DNA of 64,000 bases from Saccharibacillus sp. CPCC 101409 (GCF_030518235.1 NZ_JAULSA010000001.1:930001-994000), one strand, 5' to 3'. Positions 52,505 through 61,549 are shown, counted from the stretch's first letter. Made by a program: numbers and translations. Notes: generated from the letters alone by a model not told the origin.

Positions 52505-52587
52505 CCAAGAAAAGCGGCATCGGGCGGCGCGCGGCACGGGACGTTTACGACGCGGATACGCGAATATGCCGACAAGGATGCGAAGCC

Positions 52588-53655
52588 ATGCAAATACAAT
52601 CGATCGAAGCGAAGAAAATCAAGCTGGAGCTGCTCCAGCCGGTCAAGATCGCCATCGGCACGCTCAGCCGCAGCGAAACGGTGATCGTACGCATCGTCAC
52701 GGACGACGGTATCGTCGGGTGCGGCGAAGGCAGCGGCGTTTCGTTCGTAACGGGCGAAACGGCCGACACGATTGACGGAGCGGTCCGCGTCCTGGCGGAA
52801 GCGCTGATCGGCCGCGATGCGCTGGGCATCGACCGCATTCACCGGATCATGGACCGGACGCTGGTCCACAACACGTCCGCCAAAGCGGCTATCGATATCG
52901 CGCTGCACGATATCCTGGGCAAAGCCGCGAAGCTGCCGCTGCACCGGCTGCTGGGCGCGGTCTCGGGCGAGCTTGAGACCGACAAAACGGTCGGCATCGG
53001 CCCGCCGGAGCAGATGGTCCGCGATGCGCTGGAGATGGTTGTCCTGGGCTTCGGCCAGCTCAAGATCAAAGCGGGCCTCGATCCGGACGCCGATATCGAA
53101 GCGGTGCGGCTGATCCGCGAAGCGGTCGGACCGCAGGTCCGGCTCAAGGTGGACGCCAACCAGGGCTGGTCGGCCAAGGACGCGCTGCGCGCCGTCCGCG
53201 CCATGGCCGAGTGCGGCGTGGAAGCGGTCGAGCAGCCGGTGCCGCAGTGGGATACCGACGGCCTGGCGCTGATCCGCGCGCAGTCTCCGCTGGATATTAT
53301 GGCGGACGAAAGCTGCTTTTCCCCGCGCGACGCGGCGCTGCTCGTCAAGCGGGAAGCGGTCGATCTGATCAATATCAAGCTGATGAAATGCGGCGGCCTG
53401 CACCGGGCGATGCAGATCAACGCCGTGGCGGAAGCTTCGGGCGTCGGCTGTATGCTCGGCTGCATGATGGAAAGCCGCATCGGCATCGCGGCGGGAGCGG
53501 CGCTGGTGCTGTCGCGGCCGAATTTCAAGTACGCGGATCTGGACAGCTTTATGTATTTCCATGAAGTCCCGGCGATTCGCGGGGGATTTGTGTTCGAAAC
53601 TCCGCATATCCGCTTGGCGGACGGCGACGGGATCGGGGTGGAAGTGGACTTTTAG
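52588..53655 (+). CDS. Enolase-superfamily dipeptide epimerase (L-Ala-D/L-Glu epimerase-like)
   Basis: A 355-residue muconate-lactonizing/dipeptide-epimerase subgroup enzyme. Acid/base lysines are Lys159-x-Lys161 (QLKIKAG) and Lys264 (NIKLMKCGG). Metal ligands are Asp189 (KVDANQGW), Glu215 (VEQPV) and Asp240 (MADES). The C-terminal YADLDS gives the aspartate pair that holds the dipeptide amino group in AE epimerases. It epimerises L-Ala-D-Glu or similar dipeptides from murein. Context with a D-peptidase-like hydrolase and two XRE-cupin regulators resembles the Bacillus ykf muropeptide pathway. Confidence 0.88.
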   Translation: MQIQSIEAKKIKLELLQPVKIAIGTLSRSETVIVRIVTDDGIVGCGEGSGVSFVTGETADTIDGAVRVLAEALIGRDALGIDRIHRIMDRTLVHNTSAKAAIDIALHDILGKAAKLPLHRLLGAVSGELETDKTVGIGPPEQMVRDALEMVVLGFGQLKIKAGLDPDADIEAVRLIREAVGPQVRLKVDANQGWSAKDALRAVRAMAECGVEAVEQPVPQWDTDGLALIRAQSPLDIMADESCFSPRDAALLVKREAVDLINIKLMKCGGLHRAMQINAVAEASGVGCMLGCMMESRIGIAAGAALVLSRPNFKYADLDSFMYFHEVPAIRGGFVFETPHIRLADGDGIGVEVDF

Positions 53656-53730
53656 CGGACATTTAAAGATAGGATGCGCCTTCCTTTGCGAAGACCAGAG
53701 TGTCGAGCAAGCCGGGCAGGGTTCCACAAG

Positions 53731-53760
53731 GAAAATAGCGGCGCAGGTACACTTATTCGG
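53731..53760 (+). repeat. 30-bp interspersed repeat, copy 1
   Basis: GAAAATAGCGGCGCAGGTAC followed by ACTTATTCGG. Copy 2, in the same orientation, starts 51 bp downstream. Confidence 0.75.
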
Positions 53761-53781
53761 GGCGAAACCCTTCGGTTTCTT

Positions 53782-53810
53782 TAAATAGCGGCGCAGGTGC
53801 AATTATTCGG
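53782..53810 (+). repeat. 30-bp interspersed repeat, copy 2
   Basis: TAAATAGCGGCGCAGGTGC followed by AATTATTCGG; about 85-90% identical to copy 1. Confidence 0.75.
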
Positions 53811-53841
53811 GCGCCAAAAGCCGAATCGAAGCGAAAAAGTT

Positions 53842-53871
53842 CGAAATAGATGTATCAGTGCCGTTATTTTC
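53842..53871 (-). repeat. 30-bp interspersed repeat, copy 3 (inverted)
   Basis: The reverse complement reads GAAAATAACGGCACTGATAC then ATCTATTTCG, aligning without gaps to copy 1 with about seven changes. Confidence 0.6.
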
Positions 53872-53890
53872 TCGAAAGCGTAAGATTAAG

Positions 53891-53921
53891 CCGGAATAAG
53901 GGGCTATGCGCAGCTATTTTA
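53891..53921 (-). repeat. 30-bp interspersed repeat, copy 4 (inverted)
   Basis: The reverse complement reads TAAAATAGCTGCGCATAGCC then CCTTATTCCGG, the most diverged copy. With copies 1-3 it gives the order forward, forward, inverted, inverted in the 500-base non-coding gap 53656-54159. No gene is seen in that gap. Confidence 0.5.
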
Positions 53922-54159
53922 GATTCGGCCTGCCATTCGCTTTATTTCTCCAGTCCTTTCCCCGACTTTTCATTCCAATCGAACCTACCTACTACATTTA
54001 CATCAAATCGTTTCTCGACAATCGGGTCTTCCTTCGGGAAGACGTTTTTTATTGTAATCGGCTCTGTTGCGTTTGGAGAATCCAACGTATAATAACAAAA
54101 TCCAAAGTGTGAAGCGGGGCGAGCGCATACAGGAAGGCTTGCAGAGGGAGGGGACGAGG

Positions 54160-55824
54160 ATGGAGAACGCGGATCGGTTGTATCGGCTGGCGAGCGCGGT
54201 GCGCCTGGAGGGAAAAGGTTCGGAGAAAAAAGAAGCAAGGAATCCGGAAGCGGGCAGCGGCGGCCAAGAACAAAACGCCGAAGCGGCAAAGCGGATCGAT
54301 GCGGACCATAGCGCGGAAGCGGGGCGGAAGGCTCGGAGACACGAGCTGATTGTGGCGCGGGAGATACTGGAAGCGGAGATCCAAGGCGCGAATCTGACGC
54401 TGCTGCCGGGGCAGGCGCTGATACTTCCGCCGGGGAAGCTGCGGGAGCTGCGCGGGGCGAACGGAGCGGCTGCTTCGTGCGACCGCTTCGGTTTCGAAGT
54501 GTATACGGCGGAAGCGGACGGAGAGCTGGCTTTGGGCGGCCTCGACTGGCCGCTGCGTCCGGTGACGCTGCCCGCCGGTCGGGCGGCGGAGCTGGCGCAG
54601 GCGGTGCTGGACGGTTGGAGCGGGACTTCCGCGCCGCGCATGGAAGCGGGCATCCGGTTCCAGGAACTGCTGCTGTGCGTATGGCGGGCGTCGGAGAGCG
54701 CCGCGGACAGCACCGCCGAAGCGGTTCGGCGGTCGGCGGCCCGCATGGAAGAAACGTTCGGGAGCAGTCTGACGCGCGAAGGTCTGGCGGCCGAAGCGGG
54801 ATTGAGCGTCGCGCATTATTCCAGGCTGTTCAAGCGGGAGTTCGGGCAGGGACCGATCGAGTACTTGAACGGTATTCGGCTGCGGCGCGCCCGGGAACTG
54901 CTGCTGGAAACCGGCGGCAGCGTGCGGGAGACGGCGCACCGGGTCGGTTACGAAGACGAATTTTATTTCAGCCGGAAGTTCAAAGCGGCTACGGGCCTTG
55001 CGCCGACGGTATATATGCGCGCGCATCGGGCCGAAGACCGGATCGCTTCGATCGCGATTCCGTATACCGGCCATCTGCTGGCGCTGGGCCTGCGCCCGTG
55101 CGCGGCGCTGCTGAATCCGTACCAGGAACCGGCCGGCGAGCTGCGCAATCTGCTGGAACTGGGAAACGAGCAGCCCGATCTGCAGCGGCTGCGGCAGGCG
55201 CGGCCCGGGCTGATTATCGGGTTCGAGCGTCAGGACTACGCGGGGCCGGGCGGTTCGGAGCTGCTGGGCGAGATCGCGCCCGTCTGCCGGATTCCGTTCG
55301 GCGGAGAATGGCGGGAGCATCTGCTGACGATCGGCCGGACCGTCGGACGGGAAGAGCGGGCTTCGCGCTGGCTGGAACAGTACGAAGACCGGGCGGAGCG
55401 CGCCCGGCGTCTGATCGGGCAGCGGATCGGAAGCGCCGCGGTCGCCGTCGCGCAGTACGAGCGGGGGATGTTCCGGGTGTACGGCAGCCGCAATCTGGGC
55501 ACGGTGCTGTACCGCGATCTCGGCCTGGCGATGCCCGAGCGTCTGCACGGCGTTTCGCATTCCGTGCTGCTCACCGCCGGGCAGCTGGCGGACAGCGGCA
55601 TCGACCGGCTGCTGCTGTTTACGTCGGACGATCCGCGGCTGCGGCGGCAGGCCCGGCATTCTCTGCGCGAGCAGGCGCAGCGCCGTCCCGGAATGGCCGC
55701 CTTTTTCGAAAATCTGCACGATCTCGGAGCGTCCCGCGCTTATTCCTGTTATACGTCGACCTCGCACGATACTTTGCTCCGCCGCCTGACGCAGACCGAC
55801 GTGCTGCAAAAGTCCATGTCTTGA
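54160..55824 (+). CDS. AraC-type regulator fused to siderophore-binding domain (Btr-like)
   Basis: A 554-residue regulator. An N-terminal domain of about 190 residues precedes the AraC double HTH at about 205-300 (LTREGLAAEAGLSVAHYSRLF; GSVRETAHRVGYEDEFYFSRKF). The C-terminal half (about 310-550) is a FeuA/FepB-type binding domain (IASIAIPYTGHLLALGLRP; RPGLIIGFERQDY; YRDLGLAMPERL). This is the Btr/YbbB layout, in which ferric siderophore binding activates the uptake genes. The ATG at 54160 has GAGGGAGGGG upstream. It is followed by a Fur box and a siderophore-binding lipoprotein, its likely target. Confidence 0.88.
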   Translation: MENADRLYRLASAVRLEGKGSEKKEARNPEAGSGGQEQNAEAAKRIDADHSAEAGRKARRHELIVAREILEAEIQGANLTLLPGQALILPPGKLRELRGANGAAASCDRFGFEVYTAEADGELALGGLDWPLRPVTLPAGRAAELAQAVLDGWSGTSAPRMEAGIRFQELLLCVWRASESAADSTAEAVRRSAARMEETFGSSLTREGLAAEAGLSVAHYSRLFKREFGQGPIEYLNGIRLRRARELLLETGGSVRETAHRVGYEDEFYFSRKFKAATGLAPTVYMRAHRAEDRIASIAIPYTGHLLALGLRPCAALLNPYQEPAGELRNLLELGNEQPDLQRLRQARPGLIIGFERQDYAGPGGSELLGEIAPVCRIPFGGEWREHLLTIGRTVGREERASRWLEQYEDRAERARRLIGQRIGSAAVAVAQYERGMFRVYGSRNLGTVLYRDLGLAMPERLHGVSHSVLLTAGQLADSGIDRLLLFTSDDPRLRRQARHSLREQAQRRPGMAAFFENLHDLGASRAYSCYTSTSHDTLLRRLTQTDVLQKSMS

Positions 55825-55860
55825 GCACGTCCGTCCATGGCTGCGAGCGAAAGGGATCTC

Positions 55861-55888
55861 TATAATCTACTGATGATAATGATTATCA
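55861..55888 (+). promoter_or_regulatory. Promoter -10 and perfect Fur box
   Basis: TATAAT at 55861-55866 is followed by TGATAATGATTATCA (55874-55888), the exact 7-1-7 Bacillus Fur consensus, over the transcription start region. The -35 is poor (TGGCTG at best), which suggests dependence on the adjacent Btr-like activator together with iron repression by Fur. Confidence 0.9.
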
Positions 55889-55914
55889 AAATCAGGGAAG
55901 AGGATGTGTAGAGA

Positions 55915-57015
55915 TTGAAGGGGACGACAAAACAGAAAGCGGGAACTTCCGCTGTGCATGTACAAGCATCGACGGGGCCGAAACGGCGGAGTAAGCGGCG
56001 GGGCAGCTGGCTGCTTCCGCTGCTGCTGCTCGGTCTGATTGCCGCTTTGCTTGCGGGCTGCGGCTCCGGCGGTTCGACGGCCGGGACCGGCGCCGGCTCT
56101 GCGGAAGCCGAGCCTTCGAAGACCGACGCGCCGGCAGCTGCGGCGTCCTCGGGCGAAGAAACAGGCGGCGAAACGCGCACCGTGTCGACCGTGATGGGCG
56201 ATGTGGAAATTCCGGCTCATCCGAAAAAAGTGGCGGGAATGCTGTACGTCTTCGCGGATCATCTGCTGGCGCTCGGCATCGAGCCGCATGCCATGGTGAC
56301 GTACGACGATCTGGGGTTCCCCGAGTATCTGGCCGACCGAATGACCGATACGATCGCGATCGGCCCGGGCGAGTCGCCGAATCTCGAAGCGCTGCTGCAG
56401 GCGCAGCCCGACCTGATTCTGGCATCCAAAACGATGAACGAAGCCAATTACGAGCAGCTGTCCAAGATCGCGCCGACTATTTTGTTCGATAACGAAAACG
56501 AAGGCGATTGGGAGCGGTTCAAAGAAACGGCGGCCGTGTTCGGTATGGAAGAAGAAGCGGACCGGATTCACGCGAAATACGATGCCAAAACGGCCGAAGT
56601 AAAAAAAGAGCTTGCGGCAAAAGCCAAAGGCGAAACGGTCGCGTTCATGCGCGTCCAGGACAAGCAGCTTCAGCTGATCCAGCCCGCGGACAACTTTACG
56701 CTGTTCGGCGCGCTCGGCCTGACGCCGGCTTCGGTCGACGGCATCGATTTCGAAGGCGGCTGGAACGTCGCGATCTCCGAAGAAGTGCTGCCGGATCTCA
56801 ATCCGGACCGGATGTTTATTATTCTGCGGCCGGGCGATGCCAACAAGCTGGCGCTGGAACGGATTCAGGGCACATCGATCTGGAAAGGCCTGAATGCCGT
56901 GCGCGATAATCGCGTGTATATCGGCGACGCCAATCTCTGGTTCGCCGGCTACGGTCCGATCGGGCTGAGCCGCGTGATCGACGAGGTCGAAGCCGCGTTT
57001 GCAAACGGGTCGTAA
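55915..57015 (+). CDS. Iron-siderophore ABC transporter binding lipoprotein
   Basis: A 366-residue FeuA-like protein. A long basic N-terminus precedes the hydrophobic segment and lipobox LLAGC (Cys49), then a Ser/Ala-rich linker. The class III binding fold follows (STVMGDVEIPAHPKKVAGML; ALGIEPHAMVTYDDLGFPEYL; LEALLQAQPDLILASK; NPDRMFIILRP). The start is TTG 55915. It binds a ferric siderophore outside the membrane. No permease or ATPase gene follows in the window, so they must be elsewhere. Controlled by Fur and probably by the Btr-like protein. Confidence 0.9.
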   Translation: MKGTTKQKAGTSAVHVQASTGPKRRSKRRGSWLLPLLLLGLIAALLAGCGSGGSTAGTGAGSAEAEPSKTDAPAAAASSGEETGGETRTVSTVMGDVEIPAHPKKVAGMLYVFADHLLALGIEPHAMVTYDDLGFPEYLADRMTDTIAIGPGESPNLEALLQAQPDLILASKTMNEANYEQLSKIAPTILFDNENEGDWERFKETAAVFGMEEEADRIHAKYDAKTAEVKKELAAKAKGETVAFMRVQDKQLQLIQPADNFTLFGALGLTPASVDGIDFEGGWNVAISEEVLPDLNPDRMFIILRPGDANKLALERIQGTSIWKGLNAVRDNRVYIGDANLWFAGYGPIGLSRVIDEVEAAFANGS

Positions 57016-57019
57016 GCCG

Positions 57020-57622
57020 ATGGAAACGCAATCGGGTCTTACACTGTCGGAGATCGTGCGCGGGCGGCGGACGATCCAGGAGTTCAACGGCGAGCCGATC
57101 GACAGCGAGCTGCTGCTGGAACTGCTCGGCGATGCGGTCTGGGCTCCTTTTCACTCCAAAAAGGAACCCTGGCGCTTCATCTTGTTCACCGGCGAAGGCA
57201 GGCGCGTATTCGCGGAAGCGGTGATTGCCTGCCGGCCGCCGGCGTTCGCCGAGAAGTACGGCGCCCAAATGCGGGAAGCTTACTGCCGGCAAATTCCCGT
57301 CCATCTGGTCGTCGTCATGAAAAACATGCTGCCGCCAAAAGCGTGGGAAGAAGCGCTGGCGGCGACGGCGGCGCTGATCCAGAATATTCAACTGCTGGCA
57401 TGGGAAAAAGGCATCGGCTGCGTCTGGAAAACGAGCCCGTTCAACGACGACGAAACGTTCCGCGCGGCCGTCGGCGTTGAATCGGGAGAAAAAGCGGCGG
57501 CCACGCTCCATCTCGGCTGCTTCGATCCGGCCGACCGGCCGGAAGCGAAGCCTCGGACGCCCGTGCGCGAGCTGCTGACCTGGATCGACGGCGCATCCGG
57601 CGGCGGGTCGGGGCGCGCGTGA
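57020..57622 (+). CDS. Nitroreductase family protein
   Basis: A 200-residue FMN-dependent nitroreductase-fold protein. Typical stretches are IVRGRRTIQEFNGEPID (FMN phosphate-binding Arg), DAVWAPFHSKKEPWRFILFTG, TAALIQNIQLLAWEKGIGCVWKT and LHLGCF near the C-terminus. It starts five bases after the binding-protein stop with a poor SD, so it is likely coupled. An in-frame TTG at 56999 is an alternative. In an iron operon it might reduce the ferric siderophore or flavin (inference); related YdjA-type proteins have unknown substrates. Confidence 0.8.
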   Translation: METQSGLTLSEIVRGRRTIQEFNGEPIDSELLLELLGDAVWAPFHSKKEPWRFILFTGEGRRVFAEAVIACRPPAFAEKYGAQMREAYCRQIPVHLVVVMKNMLPPKAWEEALAATAALIQNIQLLAWEKGIGCVWKTSPFNDDETFRAAVGVESGEKAAATLHLGCFDPADRPEAKPRTPVRELLTWIDGASGGGSGRA

Positions 57623-57706
57623 TCGTTTCGACTCCTTGCGCGGCGCCCAAACGTCCGTAAAATTTTTTGGCTTCAATATCTAACGATATCTAACGAGACA
57701 ACCGAC

Positions 57707-57752
57707 AAGACTTCGGCTTCCCGGATCGGCGGGGAGGACGGAGTCTTTTTTT
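57707..57752 (+). terminator. Terminator after the iron operon
   Basis: The stem AAGACT...AGTCTT extends through CGG/CGG-rich imperfect pairing and is followed by T7. Confidence 0.75.
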
Positions 57753-57828
57753 GCCTGTTTCTGGAGCGGCGAATACCGGTAAAGATCATAAGGCGGAAAG
57801 AAAAAAGCGATAAGGAGGGGCTATTCCC

Positions 57829-60420
57829 GTGAGTACAAACGCAGACAAGAAGACCGAACCGACGAAGCGAGAACGGCCCGAACGGGAACGTTTCGCATAC
57901 GAACCGCAATCCGCCGACGGCATGATCCGCGTGCGCGGGGCGAACGAACACAATCTCAAACAGGTGGACGTCGATATTCCGCGCGATTCGCTGGTCGTGT
58001 TTACCGGCGTCTCCGGCTCGGGCAAATCGTCGCTGGCGTTCGGCACGCTGTACGCCGAAGCGCAGCGCCGTTACCTGGAATCGGTCGCGCCCTACGCGCG
58101 CCGCTTGATCCAGCAGGCCGGAACGCCGGAGGTGGAAAGTATCGAAGGACTGCCGCCGGCGGTGGGGCTCCAGCAGCAGCGCAGCGTGCCGCAGGAGCGT
58201 TCCACCGTCGGCAGCCTGACCGCGATCTCGAACGTGCTGCGCATGCTGTACGCGCGCGCCGGCGATTATCCGGACGGGCAGTCCGTGCTGTATGCCGAAG
58301 ACTTCTCGCCGAACACGCCGCAGGGCGCTTGCCCGGAGTGTCAAGGGCTGGGGCGGCTTTACGACGCCACCGAAGCATCGATGGTGCCCGATCCGAGCCT
58401 CAGCATCCGGCAGAAAGCGATCGCGTCGTGGCCGGGAGCCTGGCACGGGCAGAATCTGCGCGATATCCTGATCTCGCTCGGCTACGACGTGGACAAGCCG
58501 TGGCGGGAACTGCCGCAGCGGGACCGGGACTGGATTTTGTTTACCGAGGAGCATCCGCAGGCGCCGATCTACCCGGACTTGAATTACGAGGAGATTCAAG
58601 AAGCGATCCGCTCCAAGCGCCGGCCCGATTATATGGGCAATTACACCGGCGCGCGGCGTCAGCTGCTGCAGACGTACGCGGCCGCCGACAATCCCGGGCG
58701 CCGGAAGCGGCTGGAGCCGTATCTGGCCGTCGGGCCGTGCCCGCGCTGCGGAGGCAAGCGGCTGAAGCGCGAAGCGCTGTCGGTTACGTTCGCCGGACTC
58801 GATATCGCGGATATGTTCCGGCTGCCCGCGGCCGCGCTGCGCGACCGGCTGGAAGATGCCGTCCGCCGCGGTCGAAGCGCGCGGGAATCGGGCGGAGACA
58901 CCCGGCAGTCCGAGAAAGCGCTGGTCGCGGACAGGCTCGTCAGCGACGTGACGGGCAGGCTGGAGCGGCTGATCGCGATCGGCGTCGGCCATCTGTCGCT
59001 GGACCGTTCCGCGCCGACGCTGTCTTCCGGCGAACTCCAGCGGCTGCGCCTGGCAACGCAGTTGATCTCCAAGCTGTTCGGCGTCGTCTATGTGCTGGAC
59101 GAACCGTCGGCGGGCCTGCATCCGGCAGACGGCGAAGCCCTGCTGGACTCCCTGGCGGCGCTGCGCGATTCCGGCAATTCGGTCTTCGTGGTCGAACACA
59201 ATCTGGATGTGATGAAGCGGGCCGAGTGGCTGGTCGATATCGGCCCGGAAGCCGGGCAGCGCGGAGGCCGCGTGCTGTACAGCGGTCCGCCGGAGGGATT
59301 GGCGAATATCGAAGAATCGGTAACGCGCCGTTATTTGTTCGCGGACGGCGAACCCGCGCCGCTGCGCGAACGCAGGGAGCCGACGGGCAGCCGCCTGAGC
59401 GTCAAAGGCGTGACGTTCAACAATTTGAACGGCCTGGACGCGGAATTCCCGCTGGGCCGCCTCACCGCGGTGACCGGCGTCTCGGGCTCGGGCAAATCGA
59501 GCCTCGTATCGCATGCGCTGCCGCTGCTGCTGGCTCCGCATCTGGGAGCGCTGCCGGAAGCGGACGATCCGGCGGACGGAGGCGAAGAAGACCGTCCGGC
59601 GGAGATCGCCGGGGCAGTCTCGGGCGATCTGGGTTCCCTGCGCCGCATCGTGCGCATCGACCAGAAACCGATCGGGCGGACGCCGCGCTCGAATCTTGCG
59701 ACCTATACCGGACTGTTCGACCATGTGCGCCGGCTGTTCGCCGCCGTGCCGCTATCCCGCGAACGCGGTTACGGCGCCGGGCGCTTTTCCTTCAATGTCC
59801 CGGCCGGCCGCTGCCCGACCTGCGAGGGACAGGGATTCGTCCAGGTCGAACTGATGTTTATGTCCAGCCTGTACGTGCCGTGCGCCGACTGCGGCGGCAC
59901 GCGCTACAACGCCGAGACGCTCGAAGTGCGGTGGAACGGTTATACGATCGCGGACGTGCTGGCGCTGACGGTGGAAGAAGCGGCGGACGTGTTCGCGGAG
60001 CAGGCGGCAATCCGCCGTCCGCTGTCCGTACTGCTGGATCTGGGGCTGGGCTACTTGAAGCTCGGGCAGCCGGCGACCGAGCTGTCCGGCGGCGAATCCC
60101 AGCGGATCAAACTCGCCGCGGAGCTTCAGCGCGCGCAGCGCGGACAAACGCTGTACCTGCTGGACGAGCCGACGAACGGACTGCATCCGGTCGACGCGGA
60201 CCGGCTGCTGCGCCATCTCGACGCGCTGGTGCGGGCCGGGCATACGGTCGTTATGGTCGAGCACAATATGCGCATCGCGGCCCGGGCCGACTGGGTGATC
60301 GATATCGGGCCGGGCGCCGCGGAGCAGGGCGGGAAGCTAGTCGCGGCCGGTACGCCGGAGGAAGTCGCCGAGGCGGCCGAAAGCCGCACGGCGCCTTACC
60401 TGGCCCGCTATCTGGCCTGA
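57829..60420 (+). CDS. UvrA-like ABC-ATPase (UvrA2 class)
   Basis: An 863-residue twin-ATPase protein with UvrA architecture. There are two Walker A motifs (GVSGSGKSSLAFGTLYAEAQ; GVSGSGKSSLVSHALP), two signature motifs (TLSSGELQRLRL; ELSGGESQRIKL) and zinc-knuckle cysteines (CPECQG, CPRCGGKRL, CPTCEGQG, CADCGGTRY). It is about 80-100 residues shorter than housekeeping UvrA (~950), as in UvrA2/DrrC proteins that lack part of the UvrB-binding region. UvrA2 proteins are linked to tolerance of DNA-binding drugs rather than core excision repair. GTG start with AAGGAGGGG. Confidence 0.9.
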   Translation: MSTNADKKTEPTKRERPERERFAYEPQSADGMIRVRGANEHNLKQVDVDIPRDSLVVFTGVSGSGKSSLAFGTLYAEAQRRYLESVAPYARRLIQQAGTPEVESIEGLPPAVGLQQQRSVPQERSTVGSLTAISNVLRMLYARAGDYPDGQSVLYAEDFSPNTPQGACPECQGLGRLYDATEASMVPDPSLSIRQKAIASWPGAWHGQNLRDILISLGYDVDKPWRELPQRDRDWILFTEEHPQAPIYPDLNYEEIQEAIRSKRRPDYMGNYTGARRQLLQTYAAADNPGRRKRLEPYLAVGPCPRCGGKRLKREALSVTFAGLDIADMFRLPAAALRDRLEDAVRRGRSARESGGDTRQSEKALVADRLVSDVTGRLERLIAIGVGHLSLDRSAPTLSSGELQRLRLATQLISKLFGVVYVLDEPSAGLHPADGEALLDSLAALRDSGNSVFVVEHNLDVMKRAEWLVDIGPEAGQRGGRVLYSGPPEGLANIEESVTRRYLFADGEPAPLRERREPTGSRLSVKGVTFNNLNGLDAEFPLGRLTAVTGVSGSGKSSLVSHALPLLLAPHLGALPEADDPADGGEEDRPAEIAGAVSGDLGSLRRIVRIDQKPIGRTPRSNLATYTGLFDHVRRLFAAVPLSRERGYGAGRFSFNVPAGRCPTCEGQGFVQVELMFMSSLYVPCADCGGTRYNAETLEVRWNGYTIADVLALTVEEAADVFAEQAAIRRPLSVLLDLGLGYLKLGQPATELSGGESQRIKLAAELQRAQRGQTLYLLDEPTNGLHPVDADRLLRHLDALVRAGHTVVMVEHNMRIAARADWVIDIGPGAAEQGGKLVAAGTPEEVAEAAESRTAPYLARYLA

Positions 60421-60602
60421 ATTCCGCAGCGCGGGCCGCACCTATTTCGAACGATTATCGCCTCTCTCGCAAAAGCTTGTGATACAAGTTAGCGGCGGCG
60501 GGGTAATAGACTATTACGAAGACGACGGAAGACCCCGGCCAGGCCGGTGAGAAGTGTCTATCCAAGTCGATTTTGTCCAATTTCCGAGGAGGTCGAGTAA
60601 TC

Positions 60603-61244
60603 ATGAGTAAAGCACTTGAAGCTGAGAAAAGAACCGGTTTTAAACGTTCCGATATTAGAGTTCTGCGCGAAAGCGGACGCGTTCCGGCTGTCGTGTACGG
60701 CAAGAAAGCGGACGGCGTGCCCGTTCACGTCGATGCCAAAGAACTTCAGCGCCACGTACAAAGAGGCGGAGCGGACATTTTCTCCCTGAATGTCAAAGGA
60801 GATTCGTCGTCGCAGGTCATGATCAAAGACGTGCAGCGTCTTAACGGAAAAATCGTTCATGCCGATTTCCTGCAAATCGACAAGAACACGCCGGTCAAGG
60901 TCATGATCGCCGTGGATTATCAGGGAGAAGCCGCAGGCGTTGCGGAAGGCGGAATCCTGCAAATCCAGGCGACCGAGCTGGAAGTCGAAGCGCTGCCGAA
61001 TGATCTGCCGAGCACGCTGGAGATCGACGTTACGGGTCTGGCGATCGGCGACAAGCTGACAGCCGCGGACCTGAAACTTTCCGACAAAGTAACGCTGCTT
61101 TCTTCCGAGGAAGAAGTTCTGGCTTCGGTCGTGGTGCCTCAGGTTCTGGAAGAGCCGGAAACCGACGCCGAAGAAGCGGAAGTGGCTCCGGAGCTTGTCG
61201 GCGAAGAAGAAGCCGGCAGCGAAGAAACGAAGGAAGAAGAATAA
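60603..61244 (+). CDS. rplY: 50S ribosomal protein L25 / general stress protein Ctc
   Basis: A 213-residue L25 of the long TL5/Ctc form. The N-terminal 5S-rRNA-binding domain (1-~90) begins LEAEKRTGFKRSDIRVLRES and GRVPAVVYGKK. The C-terminal beta domain (about 95-185; VKVMIAVDYQGEAAGV; IQATELEVEALPNDLP) and an acidic Glu-rich tail (about 186-213) follow. GAGGAGG lies before ATG 60603. The upstream 180 bases contain a small inverted repeat, CTTGT-GAT-ACAAG; no clear sigma-B promoter is seen. Confidence 0.95.
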   Translation: MSKALEAEKRTGFKRSDIRVLRESGRVPAVVYGKKADGVPVHVDAKELQRHVQRGGADIFSLNVKGDSSSQVMIKDVQRLNGKIVHADFLQIDKNTPVKVMIAVDYQGEAAGVAEGGILQIQATELEVEALPNDLPSTLEIDVTGLAIGDKLTAADLKLSDKVTLLSSEEEVLASVVVPQVLEEPETDAEEAEVAPELVGEEEAGSEETKEEE

Positions 61245-61290
61245 TCGAATCGTATGGCGGGAATCCGCGGCGTTTGCCGCGCCTGCTGCC

Positions 61291-61324
61291 GAACCGCTTC
61301 TCTACGGAGGAGCGGTTCTTTTTG
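61291..61324 (+). terminator. Terminator after rplY
   Basis: The stem GAACCGCT...AGCGGTTC (61291-61298 with 61311-61318) with an inner CT/AG pairing, then T5. The rest of the gap to 61549 (61325-61530) is AT-rich with no gene or firm promoter. Confidence 0.88.
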
Positions 61325-61549
61325 CGTTTGAAATTTTTTTGAAAAAAATATTTGGCAGCCGTTCTTGGCCTCGTGCCTGATGATCAATTTTCATAGTCGG
61401 GATCTTTTTACTTTATTTACCTTTTATCGTTTCGGATGCAAAAAGTGACGTTAAAAAGGGAGTAGACACCAATTTGAAATAACTGGTTTTTTGCTTATTC
61501 AATTGGGTCTAATCTATTCCAGCTATAACGGAAAGGAGGTGAATGATAA

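Noticed and set aside
60455-60600. Sigma-B promoter before rplY (ctc)
   Set aside because: A GGGGTAAT string is present but no GTTT-like -35 at the right distance; not supported.
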